Notes: generated from the sequence alone by a model not told the origin. Positions 1-9,240 are shown, counted from the first letter of the stretch. The stretch is DNA of 64,000 nucleotides from JBBQYA01 sp031412335 (GCA_031412335.1 JANOCT010000032.1:62001-126000); one strand, 5' to 3'. A program made the numbers and translations.

Positions 1-241
1 GTTGTTTAAATGTTTCATACCCAATGTTTGATACGATTATATCGTAAGTGCCTTCATCAACTTTATTGAAAATAAACTCTCCATTTACATCTGTTGAGGT
101 TGAAAATTTAGAGTTTTGAAGGCTTACACTCGCTCCAAACAAAACTTTTTCAAAAGCAAATACTTTGCCTCTCATTTCAAATTGGGCATAAGCTAACCAT
201 GGGCAAATAGCCATAGCAATTACTAAAATTAATTTTTTCAT
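1..241 (-). CDS. TonB-dependent outer-membrane receptor, N-terminal fragment (runs off window start)
   Basis: Only the first 80 codons are present; the gene continues beyond position 1. The ATG is at 241. The protein starts with a signal peptide (MKKLILVIAMAI... ending about residue 20 at AYAQ), followed by a beta-sandwich segment with the pattern GKVFAF...GASVSLQNS...TDVNGEFIFNKVDEGTYDIIV. That pattern is the carboxypeptidase-regulatory-like domain found before the plug in many Bacteroidota TonB-dependent receptors. The TPP riboswitch directly upstream suggests that it imports thiamin or a thiamin precursor across the outer membrane (family known as omr1 in this phylum). The plug and barrel lie outside the window, so the receptor assignment rests on the N-terminal domain plus the riboswitch. 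Confidence 0.75.
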   Translation of the reverse strand, partial: MKKLILVIAMAICPWLAYAQFEMRGKVFAFEKVLFGASVSLQNSKFSTSTDVNGEFIFNKVDEGTYDIIVSNIGYETFKQ

Positions 242-258
242 ATAAAATTTTTTAAACC

Positions 259-285
259 TGAGACGAACAGGGATACGCAGTCTCA
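259..285 (-). promoter_or_regulatory. Hairpin between TPP aptamer and receptor start (candidate expression platform)
   Basis: On the minus strand TGAGAC (285-280) can pair with GTCTCA (264-259) around a 15-nt loop. The stem is followed by GGTTT and an A/T-rich run leading to the ATG at 241. Lying between the aptamer and the start codon, it could be the switching element, acting as a weak terminator or by controlling ribosome access. The stem is only 6 bp, so this is tentative. Confidence 0.35.
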
Positions 286-302
286 TTAATTGTTTAAAAA
301 TT

Positions 303-403
303 ACCTTTTCCCTTCGCCGGCATTATCCGTATCAGGTTCAATGGGTATAATCTCAGCCCTGGTTTGTGTAGAAATTTTTCAATTTCTGACAAGGCACCCC
401 TTA
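303..403 (-). promoter_or_regulatory. TPP (thiamin pyrophosphate) riboswitch
   Basis: Read on the minus strand, the region opens with AAGGGGTGCC, then has the conserved GGGCTGAGA, an ACCC turn, GAACCTGA, GGATAATGCC and the closing GCGAAGGGAA. These are the signature blocks of the TPP (THI-box) aptamer, in the correct order and spacing, with a variable P3 arm in the middle. It lies 62 nt upstream of the TonB receptor start. Families of this kind turn genes off when TPP is bound, so the receptor is probably made under thiamin shortage. Confidence 0.96.
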
Positions 404-411
404 AGAATGAA

Positions 412-419
412 CAAATGTA
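412..419 (-). promoter_or_regulatory. Candidate -7 promoter element for the riboswitch transcript
   Basis: The minus strand reads TACATTTG, an exact match to the Bacteroidota -7 element TAnnTTTG. It lies between the stop codon of the NadR-like gene (422-420) and the first base of the riboswitch (about 403), so a start site at about 405 would give an RNA beginning at the aptamer. A -33 element is weak: TGG 17 nt upstream rather than TTG. Confidence 0.45.
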
Positions 420-956
420 TTACAATTTTCTGATTGCCATCATGGCTCTTTCCAATCTTTCGTTTTCGTTGCCCGAAATTATCTCATAGGCTACTCCCAA
501 ATCATCTAATTCTTTTTTATATAAATCAAAAAAGTATTGGCGTTTATCAGGATGCTCACGCAATGGATCTTCTACCCAAGGCATATCAATGTCGGTAAGT
601 AAATGCAAATCGTAATCGCGGTTTATTATTTGATTTTGAATCCACTCCGGACAAGAACCAAATTTATAATTCGACCAAATTTTTGAAACAATCAAATTGG
701 TATCGCAAAACAAAAAGTCGTTTGCAGTAATCATTGCATCATCTTCCATTTCAAGTTGTTTTCTCGAAATTCTGAAAATATCAAACATGTTATACCGATA
801 ATTTTGACTCGTTACGTATTCTCGGGCATATTCTTCTACCCAGTTGGTACGGTATTGAGTTGCTAATGATTGAGCCAAAGTAGATTTTCCTGTGCATTCA
901 GGTCCAACAATAGCTATACTTTTAATTGATTTTGAGAGATCCATGTTTTTTTCCAT
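420..956 (-). CDS. NadR-like AAA-type ATPase / ribosylnicotinamide kinase-like protein
   Basis: 178 aa. The P-loop GPECTGKS at residues 18-25 and the following pattern match the C-terminal kinase domain of NadR, which phosphorylates nicotinamide riboside to NMN. The adenylyltransferase and DNA-binding parts of full NadR are absent, so it is a stand-alone kinase domain. Its start lies inside the 3' end of pnuC (43 bp overlap), indicating translational coupling; ATG at 944 is an alternative start. Pairing with a PnuC transporter fits uptake followed by metabolic trapping of a phosphorylated vitamin. The substrate could be nicotinamide riboside or, given the neighbouring TPP riboswitch, thiamin. 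The sequence does not decide this. Confidence 0.8.
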   Translation of the reverse strand: MEKNMDLSKSIKSIAIVGPECTGKSTLAQSLATQYRTNWVEEYAREYVTSQNYRYNMFDIFRISRKQLEMEDDAMITANDFLFCDTNLIVSKIWSNYKFGSCPEWIQNQIINRDYDLHLLTDIDMPWVEDPLREHPDKRQYFFDLYKKELDDLGVAYEIISGNENERLERAMMAIRKL

Positions 957-1495
957 TCTGAATATCCAGCAATTGCAATCGCAATGAATATCGCATATAA
1001 AATTGCCGTAAGGTACAATTCTTTAAAAATAAAAAGAGCAACATAAATAATATCTGCAAAAATCCATATTATCCAGTTTTCTAAATATCGTTTTGCCATT
1101 AATAACTGTGCGCATAAACTCATCGCAACACACAAGCTATCAGTGAGTGGCATAGATGCAGAGGTGTAATTTTTAAGCCCAAAACCAAGTAAAATAAACA
1201 CCAAAATTATACTGCATAAACTTAAAATCCAATCAGCTTTACTCATACGTTGAACCGGATGAATGGATTTTTCCTGATTTTTTTTCCAATAATACCATCC
1301 ATAAATGCTGGAACAGAAATAAAACAACTGCAAAGCTGTATCTGCAAATAGTTTAGCCTGATAAAAAACTATAGCATACAATACAACATTTATAAGTGCA
1401 ACTGGCCAACACCATAAACTTTGTTTAGCGGTTAGCAATACAGCAATAATTCCAGTAAAGGCTGCAAAAGTTTCTAAGATTGTTAACGAAAACAT
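914..1495 (-). CDS. pnuC: PnuC-family vitamin transporter (nicotinamide riboside or thiamin)
   Basis: 193 aa, very hydrophobic, with several membrane segments and the PnuC family motifs: WCWP followed by an Asn-rich LY segment near residues 28-40, KLFADTALQ near 48-56, YGWYYWKK near 65-72 and a C-terminal W...AD..Y segment. PnuC proteins move a vitamin by facilitated diffusion, and the cargo is trapped by phosphorylation, which fits the overlapping kinase gene downstream. In Bacteroidota, related proteins (PnuT) carry thiamin and sit beside TPP-regulated receptors. Here the riboswitch lies after this pair, not before it, so thiamin specificity is possible but unproven. Confidence 0.88.
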   Translation of the reverse strand: MFSLTILETFAAFTGIIAVLLTAKQSLWCWPVALINVVLYAIVFYQAKLFADTALQLFYFCSSIYGWYYWKKNQEKSIHPVQRMSKADWILSLCSIILVFILLGFGLKNYTSASMPLTDSLCVAMSLCAQLLMAKRYLENWIIWIFADIIYVALFIFKELYLTAILYAIFIAIAIAGYSEWKKTWISQNQLKV

Positions 1496-1524
1496 ACGAG
1501 TGTAAGGAAGGTATTTTTAATGAA

Positions 1525-1558
1525 TTGAAGAAAACTATTGGCAAAAATTATACATTTG
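1525..1558 (+). promoter_or_regulatory. Candidate carB promoter
   Basis: An exact -7 element TACATTTG is at 1551-1558, with a TTG at 1525-1527 (23-nt spacing, at the long end of the usual range) as possible -33. The carB ATG is 44 nt downstream of the -7 element. The region is shared with the divergent pnuC gene. Confidence 0.4.
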
Positions 1559-1602
1559 CCCAATTTATACCTAAGTGAGTTTCTTAAACTAAATCCAATA
1601 AA

Positions 1603-4422
1603 ATGCCTTTAAATCCTGCATATCAATCTGTTCTAATCATTGGTTCTGGTCCAATTATTATCGGTCAGGCTTGCGAATTTGACTATGCTGGTTCACAGGC
1701 AGCACTTTCTTTGCGAGACGAGGGAATAAGTGTTACCATTATTAATTCAAATCCGGCAACTATTATGACGGATAATGTGATAGCCGATCATATTTATTTG
1801 TTGCCGCTTACCTGCGAATCCATCGAACAAATTTTAATGGATCAAAAAATTGATGCGGTTTTGCCTACAATGGGAGGTCAAACTGCACTAAACTTATGCA
1901 TTGAAGCAGATGAACGTGGAATATGGAAAAAATATGGTGTTGCAATTATCGGTGTTGCAATAGATGCGATTGAAATAACAGAAAACCGAGAGAAATTTCG
2001 TCAGTTAATGGTTGATATTGGAGTTGGCGTTGCGCCATCTAAAATTGCTAATTCATTTTTAGAAGGAAAAGAAATTGCACAAAATATTGGATACCCATTA
2101 GTTATTCGCCCTTCGTATACTTTAGGTGGCACAGGAGGCGGAATTGTCCATAAAAAAGAAGATTTTGATTTGGCATTAAGCCGGGGATTGCAAGCCTCTC
2201 CCACTCATGAGGTTCTGGTTGAGAAAGCAGTTATTGGCTGGAAAGAATATGAATTAGAACTCCTTCGTGACAATAATAACAATGTGATTATCATTTGTTC
2301 CATTGAGAATTTTGATCCAATGGGAATACATACTGGAGATTCGATTACTGTGGCACCAGCTATGACGCTTTCTGATCGCTGCTATCAGGAAATGCGAAAT
2401 CAGGCAATAAAAATGATGCGTGCAATTGGCGATTTTGCAGGTGGTTGTAATGTTCAATTTTCGATAAATCCGGTTGATGAAACAATTATTGCGATCGAAA
2501 TAAATCCAAGAGTATCCAGATCATCAGCTTTGGCGAGTAAAGCTACCGGTTATCCAATTGCTAAAATTGCCTCAAAATTAGCAGTAGGTTATAATTTAGA
2601 TGAACTACAAAATCAAATCACTAAAACTACCTCAGCTTATTTTGAACCTTCTATTGATTATGTGATTGTAAAAATTCCACGTTGGAATTTTGATAAATTT
2701 CCTGGTGCCAATAAAGAACTGGGCATCCAAATGAAATCTGTTGGAGAAGTAATGGCGATAGGCAGAAGTTTTATTGAGGCTTTACAAAAAGCTTGTCAAT
2801 CACTTGAAGCAGGCAGAAGTGGATTAGGTGCAGATGGTAGGCAATTAAAAAACCTAGAAGAAATTCTATTCAGTTTAGAACATCCTAGTTGGGATCGTTT
2901 ATTCCATATTAAAGATGCAATGAGTTTGGGCGTTCCTGTTCAATCGATTCAAAAAATAACAAAAATAGATCGTTGGTTTTTATTGCAAATTCAAGAATTA
3001 GTAAGGGTTGAATCTGAATTGAAAAGATATAACCTAACTAATTTACCCAAAGAATTATTAACAGAATTAAAGCAAAAAGGATACTCAGATGTTCAAATTT
3101 CTCATGTTCTAGGCAATTGCACCGAAGAAGATGTTTATCAAAAACGAAAAGAACTCAGCATAAACCGAGTTTACAAAATGGTGGATACGTGTGCTGCCGA
3201 ATTTGAAGCGAAAACTCCGTATTTTTATTCAACTTATGATAGTGATGCCAATGAAAGCATACGATCAGAGAAAAAGAAAATAATAGTTTTAGGATCTGGT
3301 CCTAACAGAATTGGTCAAGGAATTGAATTTGATTATTCATGTGTACATGGTTTAATTGCTGCCAAAGAAGCAGGTTTTGAATCCATCATGATTAATTGCA
3401 ATCCTGAAACCGTATCGACAGATTTTAATATGGCCGATAAATTATATTTCGAGCCAGTTTTTTGGGAACATATTCGAGATATTATTGAATTAGAAAAACC
3501 TGTTGGAGTCATTGTTCAATTAGGAGGACAAACTGCATTAAAACTTGCAGAAAAATTACATGAGCACAATATTCCAATTATCGGAACAAGTTATAATGAC
3601 ATGGATGTGGCTGAAGATCGTGGCAGATTTTCAGATTTGTTGAAGGAACTTGAAATTCCTTATCCAGCTTATGGAGTTGCAGAAAATGCAGAAGAAGCGT
3701 TAATAGTTGCAAAAACGGTTGGATATCCCGTATTGGTTCGCCCATCGTATGTTTTAGGTGGCCAAGGCATGCGGATCGTAATTAATGATGAAGAATTAGA
3801 AAGTGCAGTAATTGGTTTATTGAAAAATCTTCCTGGCAATCGCGTTTTGATTGATCACTTTCTCGACCGAGCAGAAGAAGCAGAATCAGATAGTATTTGC
3901 GATGGAGATGAAGTTCATATCGTTGGTTTAATGGAGCATATAGAACCTGCAGGAATTCATTCTGGTGATTCTAGTGCTGTACTTCCACCTTTTGATCTTT
4001 CGGCAGATGTACAACAAAAAATGGTTGAATACACTAAGAAAATTGCATTTGCTTTAAATATCCGTGGTTTATTAAATATTCAATTTGCCATTAAAAAAGA
4101 TAAAGTTTATGTGATTGAAGCCAATCCAAGAGCTTCCAGAACGGTACCTTTTATCGCAAAAGCCTATCAGGTTCCGTACATAAATATTGCAACCAAAGTT
4201 ATGCTTGGCACTCATAAGTTAAGCGATTTTGTCATTGAAACGAAATTGGAAGGATTTGCAATTAAAGAACCTATTTTTTCTTACAGTAAATTCCCAGAAG
4301 TTGAAAAACAATTAGGCCCAGAAATGAAATCAACAGGTGAGTCAATTTTATTTATTAAAGACACGAACGATCCCTATTTCCGTCAGTTATACAAAGAAAA
4401 AAGTATGTACTTAAGCAAATAG
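1603..4422 (+). CDS. carB: Carbamoyl-phosphate synthase large subunit, short form
   Basis: 939 aa. CarB makes carbamoyl phosphate from ammonia (delivered by CarA from glutamine), bicarbonate and two ATP, feeding pyrimidine and arginine synthesis. The two homologous ATP-grasp halves are clear: each begins with a GSGP-x-x-IGQ nucleotide-fold motif (residues 14-21 and about 563-570) and contains an RPSYxLGG motif. Between them is the helical oligomerisation region. The protein stops right after the second synthase half, about where the E. coli enzyme (1073 aa) enters its C-terminal allosteric MGS-like domain, so that domain is missing. The end is a clean stop, not a frameshift. No carA is in the window. 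Confidence 0.97.
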   Translation: MPLNPAYQSVLIIGSGPIIIGQACEFDYAGSQAALSLRDEGISVTIINSNPATIMTDNVIADHIYLLPLTCESIEQILMDQKIDAVLPTMGGQTALNLCIEADERGIWKKYGVAIIGVAIDAIEITENREKFRQLMVDIGVGVAPSKIANSFLEGKEIAQNIGYPLVIRPSYTLGGTGGGIVHKKEDFDLALSRGLQASPTHEVLVEKAVIGWKEYELELLRDNNNNVIIICSIENFDPMGIHTGDSITVAPAMTLSDRCYQEMRNQAIKMMRAIGDFAGGCNVQFSINPVDETIIAIEINPRVSRSSALASKATGYPIAKIASKLAVGYNLDELQNQITKTTSAYFEPSIDYVIVKIPRWNFDKFPGANKELGIQMKSVGEVMAIGRSFIEALQKACQSLEAGRSGLGADGRQLKNLEEILFSLEHPSWDRLFHIKDAMSLGVPVQSIQKITKIDRWFLLQIQELVRVESELKRYNLTNLPKELLTELKQKGYSDVQISHVLGNCTEEDVYQKRKELSINRVYKMVDTCAAEFEAKTPYFYSTYDSDANESIRSEKKKIIVLGSGPNRIGQGIEFDYSCVHGLIAAKEAGFESIMINCNPETVSTDFNMADKLYFEPVFWEHIRDIIELEKPVGVIVQLGGQTALKLAEKLHEHNIPIIGTSYNDMDVAEDRGRFSDLLKELEIPYPAYGVAENAEEALIVAKTVGYPVLVRPSYVLGGQGMRIVINDEELESAVIGLLKNLPGNRVLIDHFLDRAEEAESDSICDGDEVHIVGLMEHIEPAGIHSGDSSAVLPPFDLSADVQQKMVEYTKKIAFALNIRGLLNIQFAIKKDKVYVIEANPRASRTVPFIAKAYQVPYINIATKVMLGTHKLSDFVIETKLEGFAIKEPIFSYSKFPEVEKQLGPEMKSTGESILFIKDTNDPYFRQLYKEKSMYLSK

Positions 4423-4553
4423 AATAGAAGATTTATTTGCCTTGAATGCAGGATTAATATTTCTAACTCAGGAAATATTCTTTTTTTTAATTTGGTACAA
4501 CTTTGTGTTTTTGAACTTTCTTAGTTCAAATTTCGTTGTTTAAAATAATACAT

Positions 4554-5330
4554 ATGAAAGTCTTTTTGTTTTTACTTTTATTTATTTACCAACCAGTATC
4601 TGCTCAATTATTATGTAAAACTAAAACTCTTGTAAATGACACAATAGTTAAAACCTGTTTTCATTTAAACAAGAAAGCATCTTCTATTGAAATTTGGGAC
4701 AGAGACCATCGTTGGGGAAATATGATTGGTTTTAATAACCAAGGAATAGAAATATTTAATTATGGATTAAGAAGTTTTGCAGGGCATGCATCCGTTTATC
4801 TTACTTACTACCCAAATGGACAGGTTAAAAAAGCAGAATATCGATCAGCACCAGATGGAGGTATTCAGTTTTACCATATTATTCATGATTTTGATGAACA
4901 AGGTAAACAAACTAACTATGTGGATTTAAGCCAACCTGATGGGCACCCTCGATTAATTGAAATATACAACCCAAAAGAAAAACCGACAACCCCAAAAATC
5001 GAAAAATTACCAGAGGTGATCCAATGTGCGATTCCTTATAAAAGTGTTTATAAAGTAAAAAACCGATCAGGAAAATCAGTATTAGTATTGATGAAAGCGA
5101 AAGCAAATCAATGGGTTAAAATGCCAGATACGTTATTAAAGTTAAAAGCTAATCAAGAAGCTTTAGCACATTCTATTATTATGGCTGAAAAACACTTGGA
5201 AGGAAATATGTGCTATGAACCTATTTTAATTAATAAAAAAGGAGGCAAATCAAAATTTAAAATTATTTCAGCCGAGCCAGACATTCAAAGCACTACAAAA
5301 ACTTATTTTTGGTATGTGGTAAAGGAGTAA
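4554..5330 (+). CDS. Secreted protein of unknown function
   Basis: 258 aa from the ATG at 4554; an in-frame TTG at 4536 would add six residues before an obvious signal peptide (MKVFLFLLLFIYQPVSAQ), so the ATG is preferred. The mature part has a segment YLTYYPNGQVKKAEY near residue 83 that resembles MORN/YwqK-type repeats (a Y-x-x-G-x-x-x repeat found in many Bacteroidota exported proteins), followed by a region rich in Lys and Val. I do not recognise a catalytic motif. It stands alone between carB and secA. Confidence 0.65.
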   Translation: MKVFLFLLLFIYQPVSAQLLCKTKTLVNDTIVKTCFHLNKKASSIEIWDRDHRWGNMIGFNNQGIEIFNYGLRSFAGHASVYLTYYPNGQVKKAEYRSAPDGGIQFYHIIHDFDEQGKQTNYVDLSQPDGHPRLIEIYNPKEKPTTPKIEKLPEVIQCAIPYKSVYKVKNRSGKSVLVLMKAKANQWVKMPDTLLKLKANQEALAHSIIMAEKHLEGNMCYEPILINKKGGKSKFKIISAEPDIQSTTKTYFWYVVKE

Positions 5331-5518
5331 ATAGGTGTTTTACCAATTATTCGAATTTGTACTTTTAAATAAAGAATTCAAAATCATTAAACCTATTAGC
5401 TACACAAATTAAAATACTAATTTTACCAAACCAATTCATACTGCCAGCTTGTCAATCAAAATACGGCTGGCGTACTATTTGTAAAATCCCCATTTCAACA
5501 ACCATAGATAAATAATCC

Positions 5519-8500
5519 ATGTTTAATTTTCTTAATGCCAGCATCGCAAAAATTTTCGGAAACAAATCTGATCGTGATGTAAAAGCAATATTACCCCTTG
5601 TAGATAAGATTAAAGCAGAATTTGAAGCATTACAAAACATTAGCAATGATGCTTTACGAGCAAAAACTCAAGAATTTAAAACCAGAATTGCTGATTATTT
5701 AACAGAATTATCTACCGAGATTGCTGATTTAAAAGCACAGGTTAATGACAATGTTGACATGGACATCATGGAAAAAGATGCGATGTACAACACATTGGAT
5801 AAACTAGAAAAAGAACACGACAAAAAACTGGAAGAGGTTTTATTAATGATTTTGCCAGAAGCTTATGCTGTGGTAAAAGAAACGGCAAGTCGATTCAAAA
5901 ACAATGAGACCATTGTGGTAACTGCCAGTGAAATGGATAGAAATCTTGCAGCAAAAAAAGACAATGTAGTAATTGAAGGTGATAAAGCAACTTGGCATAA
6001 CAGCTGGTTAGCTGCCGGAAATAAAATAACCTGGGATATGGTACATTACGATGTGCAATTGATAGGTGGTGTAGTTTTGCACGAAGGCAAAATAGCTGAA
6101 ATGGGAACTGGAGAAGGTAAAACGTTGGTAGCAACCCTGCCTTCCTATTTAAATGCAATTGCAGGAAAAGGGGTTCATATCGTTACGGTAAACGATTATT
6201 TAGCGCGCAGAGATAGTGAATGGATGGGACCTTTATATGAATTTCATGGTCTTACTGTTGATTGTATTGACAGGCACCAACCTAATTCCGAAGCAAGGAG
6301 AAATGCCTACAATGCCGATATTACATTTGGAACAAATAATGAATTTGGTTTCGATTATTTGCGAGATAATATGTCGCGAAATCCGGAAGATTTGGTACAG
6401 CGCAAATTGCATTTTGCTATGGTTGATGAGGTAGATTCTGTGTTAGTTGATGATGCAAGAACACCTTTAATTATTTCTGGACCTGTTCCACGTGGTGATG
6501 AGCATGAATTTTATGATCTAAAACCAAGAATTGAGCGATTGGTAAATGCACAAAAAGCAATTATCAATACTTCGCTTATTGATGCAAAAAAATTATTGGC
6601 TGATAACAAAAATGATGATGGAGGTTTTGCATTATTAAGAGCTTACCGAGGTTTACCAAAAAGTAAATCTTTAATTAAATTTTTGAGTGAGCAAGGAAAT
6701 CGGGCGACACTACAAAAAACCGAAAACTATTACATGCAAGATCAGAATCGTGAAATGCATAAAGTAGATAAAGAGTTGTTTTTTGTTATTGATGAAAAAA
6801 ATAATTCTATTGAATTAACGGAAAAAGGGATCGAGTTAATTACTGCTTCTGGTGAAGATGCTGGATTTTTCGTTATGCCAGATGTAGGATCAGAGGTTGC
6901 AGAAATCGATAAGAAAGCAATTGCCGACGAAGAAAAAATAGCCATGAAAGACCAGTTAATGCGTGATTTTGGAATAAAATCAGAACGCATTCACTCAGTC
7001 AATCAATTGTTGAAAGCATACACCTTGTTTGAGCGTGATGTTGAATACATTATTGATAGTGGAAAAATTAAAATTGTAGATGAGCAAACAGGTCGTGTGT
7101 TAGATGGCCGTAGATATTCTGATGGATTACACCAAGCAATAGAAGCAAAAGAAAATGTAAAAGTTGAAGATGCAACTCAAACATTTGCCACTGTTACCCT
7201 GCAAAATTATTTCAGAATGTATCATAAACTTTCGGGTATGACCGGAACTGCGATAACGGAAGCTGGTGAATTTTGGACTATTTACAAACTAGATGTTTCT
7301 GAAATTCCAACCAACCGAAAAGTAGTTCGGAAAGATGAAGAAGATTTGGTTTATAAAACAAAAAGAGAAAAATATAATGCGGTTGCAGACGAAATAAATA
7401 AGCTTACAACAGCCGGAAGACCTGTTTTAGTCGGTACAACTTCAGTAGAAATATCTGAATTGCTTAGCAGAATGCTAAAATTACGTGGTATAAAACACAA
7501 CGTATTGAACGCAAAATTGCATCAGCGAGAAGCTGAGATAGTTGCAGAAGCGGGTATGCCATCTACCGTAACCATTGCTACCAATATGGCAGGTAGAGGA
7601 ACCGACATAAAATTAGCAGAAGAGGTAAAGGTAAGTGGAGGTTTGGCCATTATTGGTACCGAAAGACATGAATCAAGAAGAGTTGATAGACAATTAAGAG
7701 GTCGTGCAGGCAGACAAGGTGATCCTGGAAGTTCTCAATTTTTTGTTTCCTTAGAAGATGATTTGATGAGATTATTTGGATCAGATCGGATTGCAAAATT
7801 AATGGATAGAATGGGATTGGAAGAAGGCGAAGTAATTCAGCATAGTATGATTTCTAGGTCAATAGAGCGTGCTCAGAAAAAAGTAGAAGAGAACAACTTC
7901 GGAATCAGAAAGCGTTTGTTAGAATATGATGATGTGATGAATTCGCAGCGAACTGTAATTTATAAACGTCGGCATAATGCACTTTTTGGCGAACGATTGG
8001 AAGTAGATTTAGATAATATGGTTTTTGATGTTTGTGAAGAACTTGCCATAGAATTTAAAGAGCTGAAAAACCATTTGGGTTTTGAATTAGAAATAATAAA
8101 AGTATTTGCGATTGATACAAAAATAACGCAAGAGCAATTATTAAATTTACCTGTAAACGATCTGGCTACAACTTTATATGAAGAAGTAAAAGAAACGTAT
8201 AAACGCAAAATGGCGAAAATTGCTGTGAATGCGTTTCCGGTAATAAAAGATGTGTACGAAAACCGTGGAGAAGCTATCGAAAATATTGTAGTTCCGTTTA
8301 CCGATGGAGTTAAAAATATTCAGATACCTGCTAATCTTAAAAAAGCATACCAGACCGAGGGTAAAGAAATCATTCGAGCATTCGAAAAATCAATTGCATT
8401 AATTATGATTGATGAAGCTTGGAAAGAACATTTACGAGAAATGGATGAGTTGAAACAATCTGTTCAGAATGCAGTCTACGAGCAAAAAGATCCATTGTTA

Positions 8501-8830
8501 ATTTATAAATTTGAATCGTTTGAATTATTTAAACAAATGATTTCTAACACTAATCGTGAAATTATAAGTTTTCTTTATAAAGCTACTATACCAGTTCAAC
8601 AGCCCGACGAAATTAGAGAAGCTAGACCTCAGCCAAAAGCTGATATGCGCAGCTTGAAAGTAAGTAAGCCTAATTATGTTTCAGGAAGTACTGCTGACGA
8701 GGTAGAAATAGAAGATGAACCCGTAAAAGCACAACCTGTTCGTGCAATGCCAAAAACTGGAAGAAACGATCCTTGCCCTTGTGGAAGCGGAAAGAAGTAT
8801 AAAAATTGCCATGGAGTACATGAAATTTAA
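5519..8830 (+). CDS. secA: Preprotein translocase ATPase SecA
   Basis: 1103 aa. SecA drives preproteins through SecYEG using ATP. The order is N-terminal DEAD-like motor with Walker A (GTGEGKT, about residue 197), DEVDSVLVDDARTPLIISGP around 300, preprotein-crosslinking domain, second motor domain with TNMAGRGTDIKL and QLRGRAGRQGDPGSSQFF, and the C-terminal SEC-C zinc motif (Cys1086, Cys1088, then a third Cys and His). The protein is about 200 aa longer than E. coli SecA because of extra sequence near the N-terminus and around residues 340-400. Such longer forms are usual in Bacteroidota. The SEC-C end binds SecB or ribosomes in other bacteria. Confidence 0.98.
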   Translation: MFNFLNASIAKIFGNKSDRDVKAILPLVDKIKAEFEALQNISNDALRAKTQEFKTRIADYLTELSTEIADLKAQVNDNVDMDIMEKDAMYNTLDKLEKEHDKKLEEVLLMILPEAYAVVKETASRFKNNETIVVTASEMDRNLAAKKDNVVIEGDKATWHNSWLAAGNKITWDMVHYDVQLIGGVVLHEGKIAEMGTGEGKTLVATLPSYLNAIAGKGVHIVTVNDYLARRDSEWMGPLYEFHGLTVDCIDRHQPNSEARRNAYNADITFGTNNEFGFDYLRDNMSRNPEDLVQRKLHFAMVDEVDSVLVDDARTPLIISGPVPRGDEHEFYDLKPRIERLVNAQKAIINTSLIDAKKLLADNKNDDGGFALLRAYRGLPKSKSLIKFLSEQGNRATLQKTENYYMQDQNREMHKVDKELFFVIDEKNNSIELTEKGIELITASGEDAGFFVMPDVGSEVAEIDKKAIADEEKIAMKDQLMRDFGIKSERIHSVNQLLKAYTLFERDVEYIIDSGKIKIVDEQTGRVLDGRRYSDGLHQAIEAKENVKVEDATQTFATVTLQNYFRMYHKLSGMTGTAITEAGEFWTIYKLDVSEIPTNRKVVRKDEEDLVYKTKREKYNAVADEINKLTTAGRPVLVGTTSVEISELLSRMLKLRGIKHNVLNAKLHQREAEIVAEAGMPSTVTIATNMAGRGTDIKLAEEVKVSGGLAIIGTERHESRRVDRQLRGRAGRQGDPGSSQFFVSLEDDLMRLFGSDRIAKLMDRMGLEEGEVIQHSMISRSIERAQKKVEENNFGIRKRLLEYDDVMNSQRTVIYKRRHNALFGERLEVDLDNMVFDVCEELAIEFKELKNHLGFELEIIKVFAIDTKITQEQLLNLPVNDLATTLYEEVKETYKRKMAKIAVNAFPVIKDVYENRGEAIENIVVPFTDGVKNIQIPANLKKAYQTEGKEIIRAFEKSIALIMIDEAWKEHLREMDELKQSVQNAVYEQKDPLLIYKFESFELFKQMISNTNREIISFLYKATIPVQQPDEIREARPQPKADMRSLKVSKPNYVSGSTADEVEIEDEPVKAQPVRAMPKTGRNDPCPCGSGKKYKNCHGVHEI

Positions 8831-8841
8831 TTAAGTATTAA

Positions 8842-9240
8842 ATGAAAAAGGTTCTGATAATTGCTTGTTGCTTTTTACTTTTTTTTAATTTGGTAATTGC
8901 TCAACCAGCAAAAACAATTGCTATCAATCAGAGTCCTGTAATTAATCAATTAATAGAAAAAAGAATTGAATGGAATGCCCGAGACCAAACTACAGATGGC
9001 TATCGGGTTCAGTTATTTTCAGGTACTAGCAGAAGCGAAGCTATGACCGAAAAATCAAAAGCAGAAAGTTTATTTGAAGAAACAACCATTCATATTATTT
9101 ATAATCAGCCATATTTCAAAGTTCGTGTTGGCGATTTCAGAACAAAATTAGAAGCAATGAGAATGCAGGAATTATTGAAAGAGCATTTTGAAAGTATGTT
9201 TATTGTAAAGGATAATATTAGTTTGCCTCCGATTAAGTGA
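8842..9240 (+). CDS. SPOR-domain secreted protein
   Basis: 132 aa. It has an N-terminal signal peptide (residues 1-20, ending VIAQ) and a C-terminal SPOR domain beginning at YRVQLFSGTSRSEA (about residue 54) and ending with VRVGDFRTKLEAMRMQ. SPOR domains bind denuded peptidoglycan glycan strands at division sites. The gene starts 11 nt after secA and is probably cotranscribed with it. It is followed by repeat copy A and a strong hairpin that may end the transcript. Confidence 0.8.
   Translation: MKKVLIIACCFLLFFNLVIAQPAKTIAINQSPVINQLIEKRIEWNARDQTTDGYRVQLFSGTSRSEAMTEKSKAESLFEETTIHIIYNQPYFKVRVGDFRTKLEAMRMQELLKEHFESMFIVKDNISLPPIK

Noticed and set aside
5443..5471. Inverted repeat GCCAGC / GCTGGC upstream of secA as a regulatory site
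   Set aside because: Arms of 6 bp with a 17-nt spacer are expected by chance; no second copy or consensus seen.
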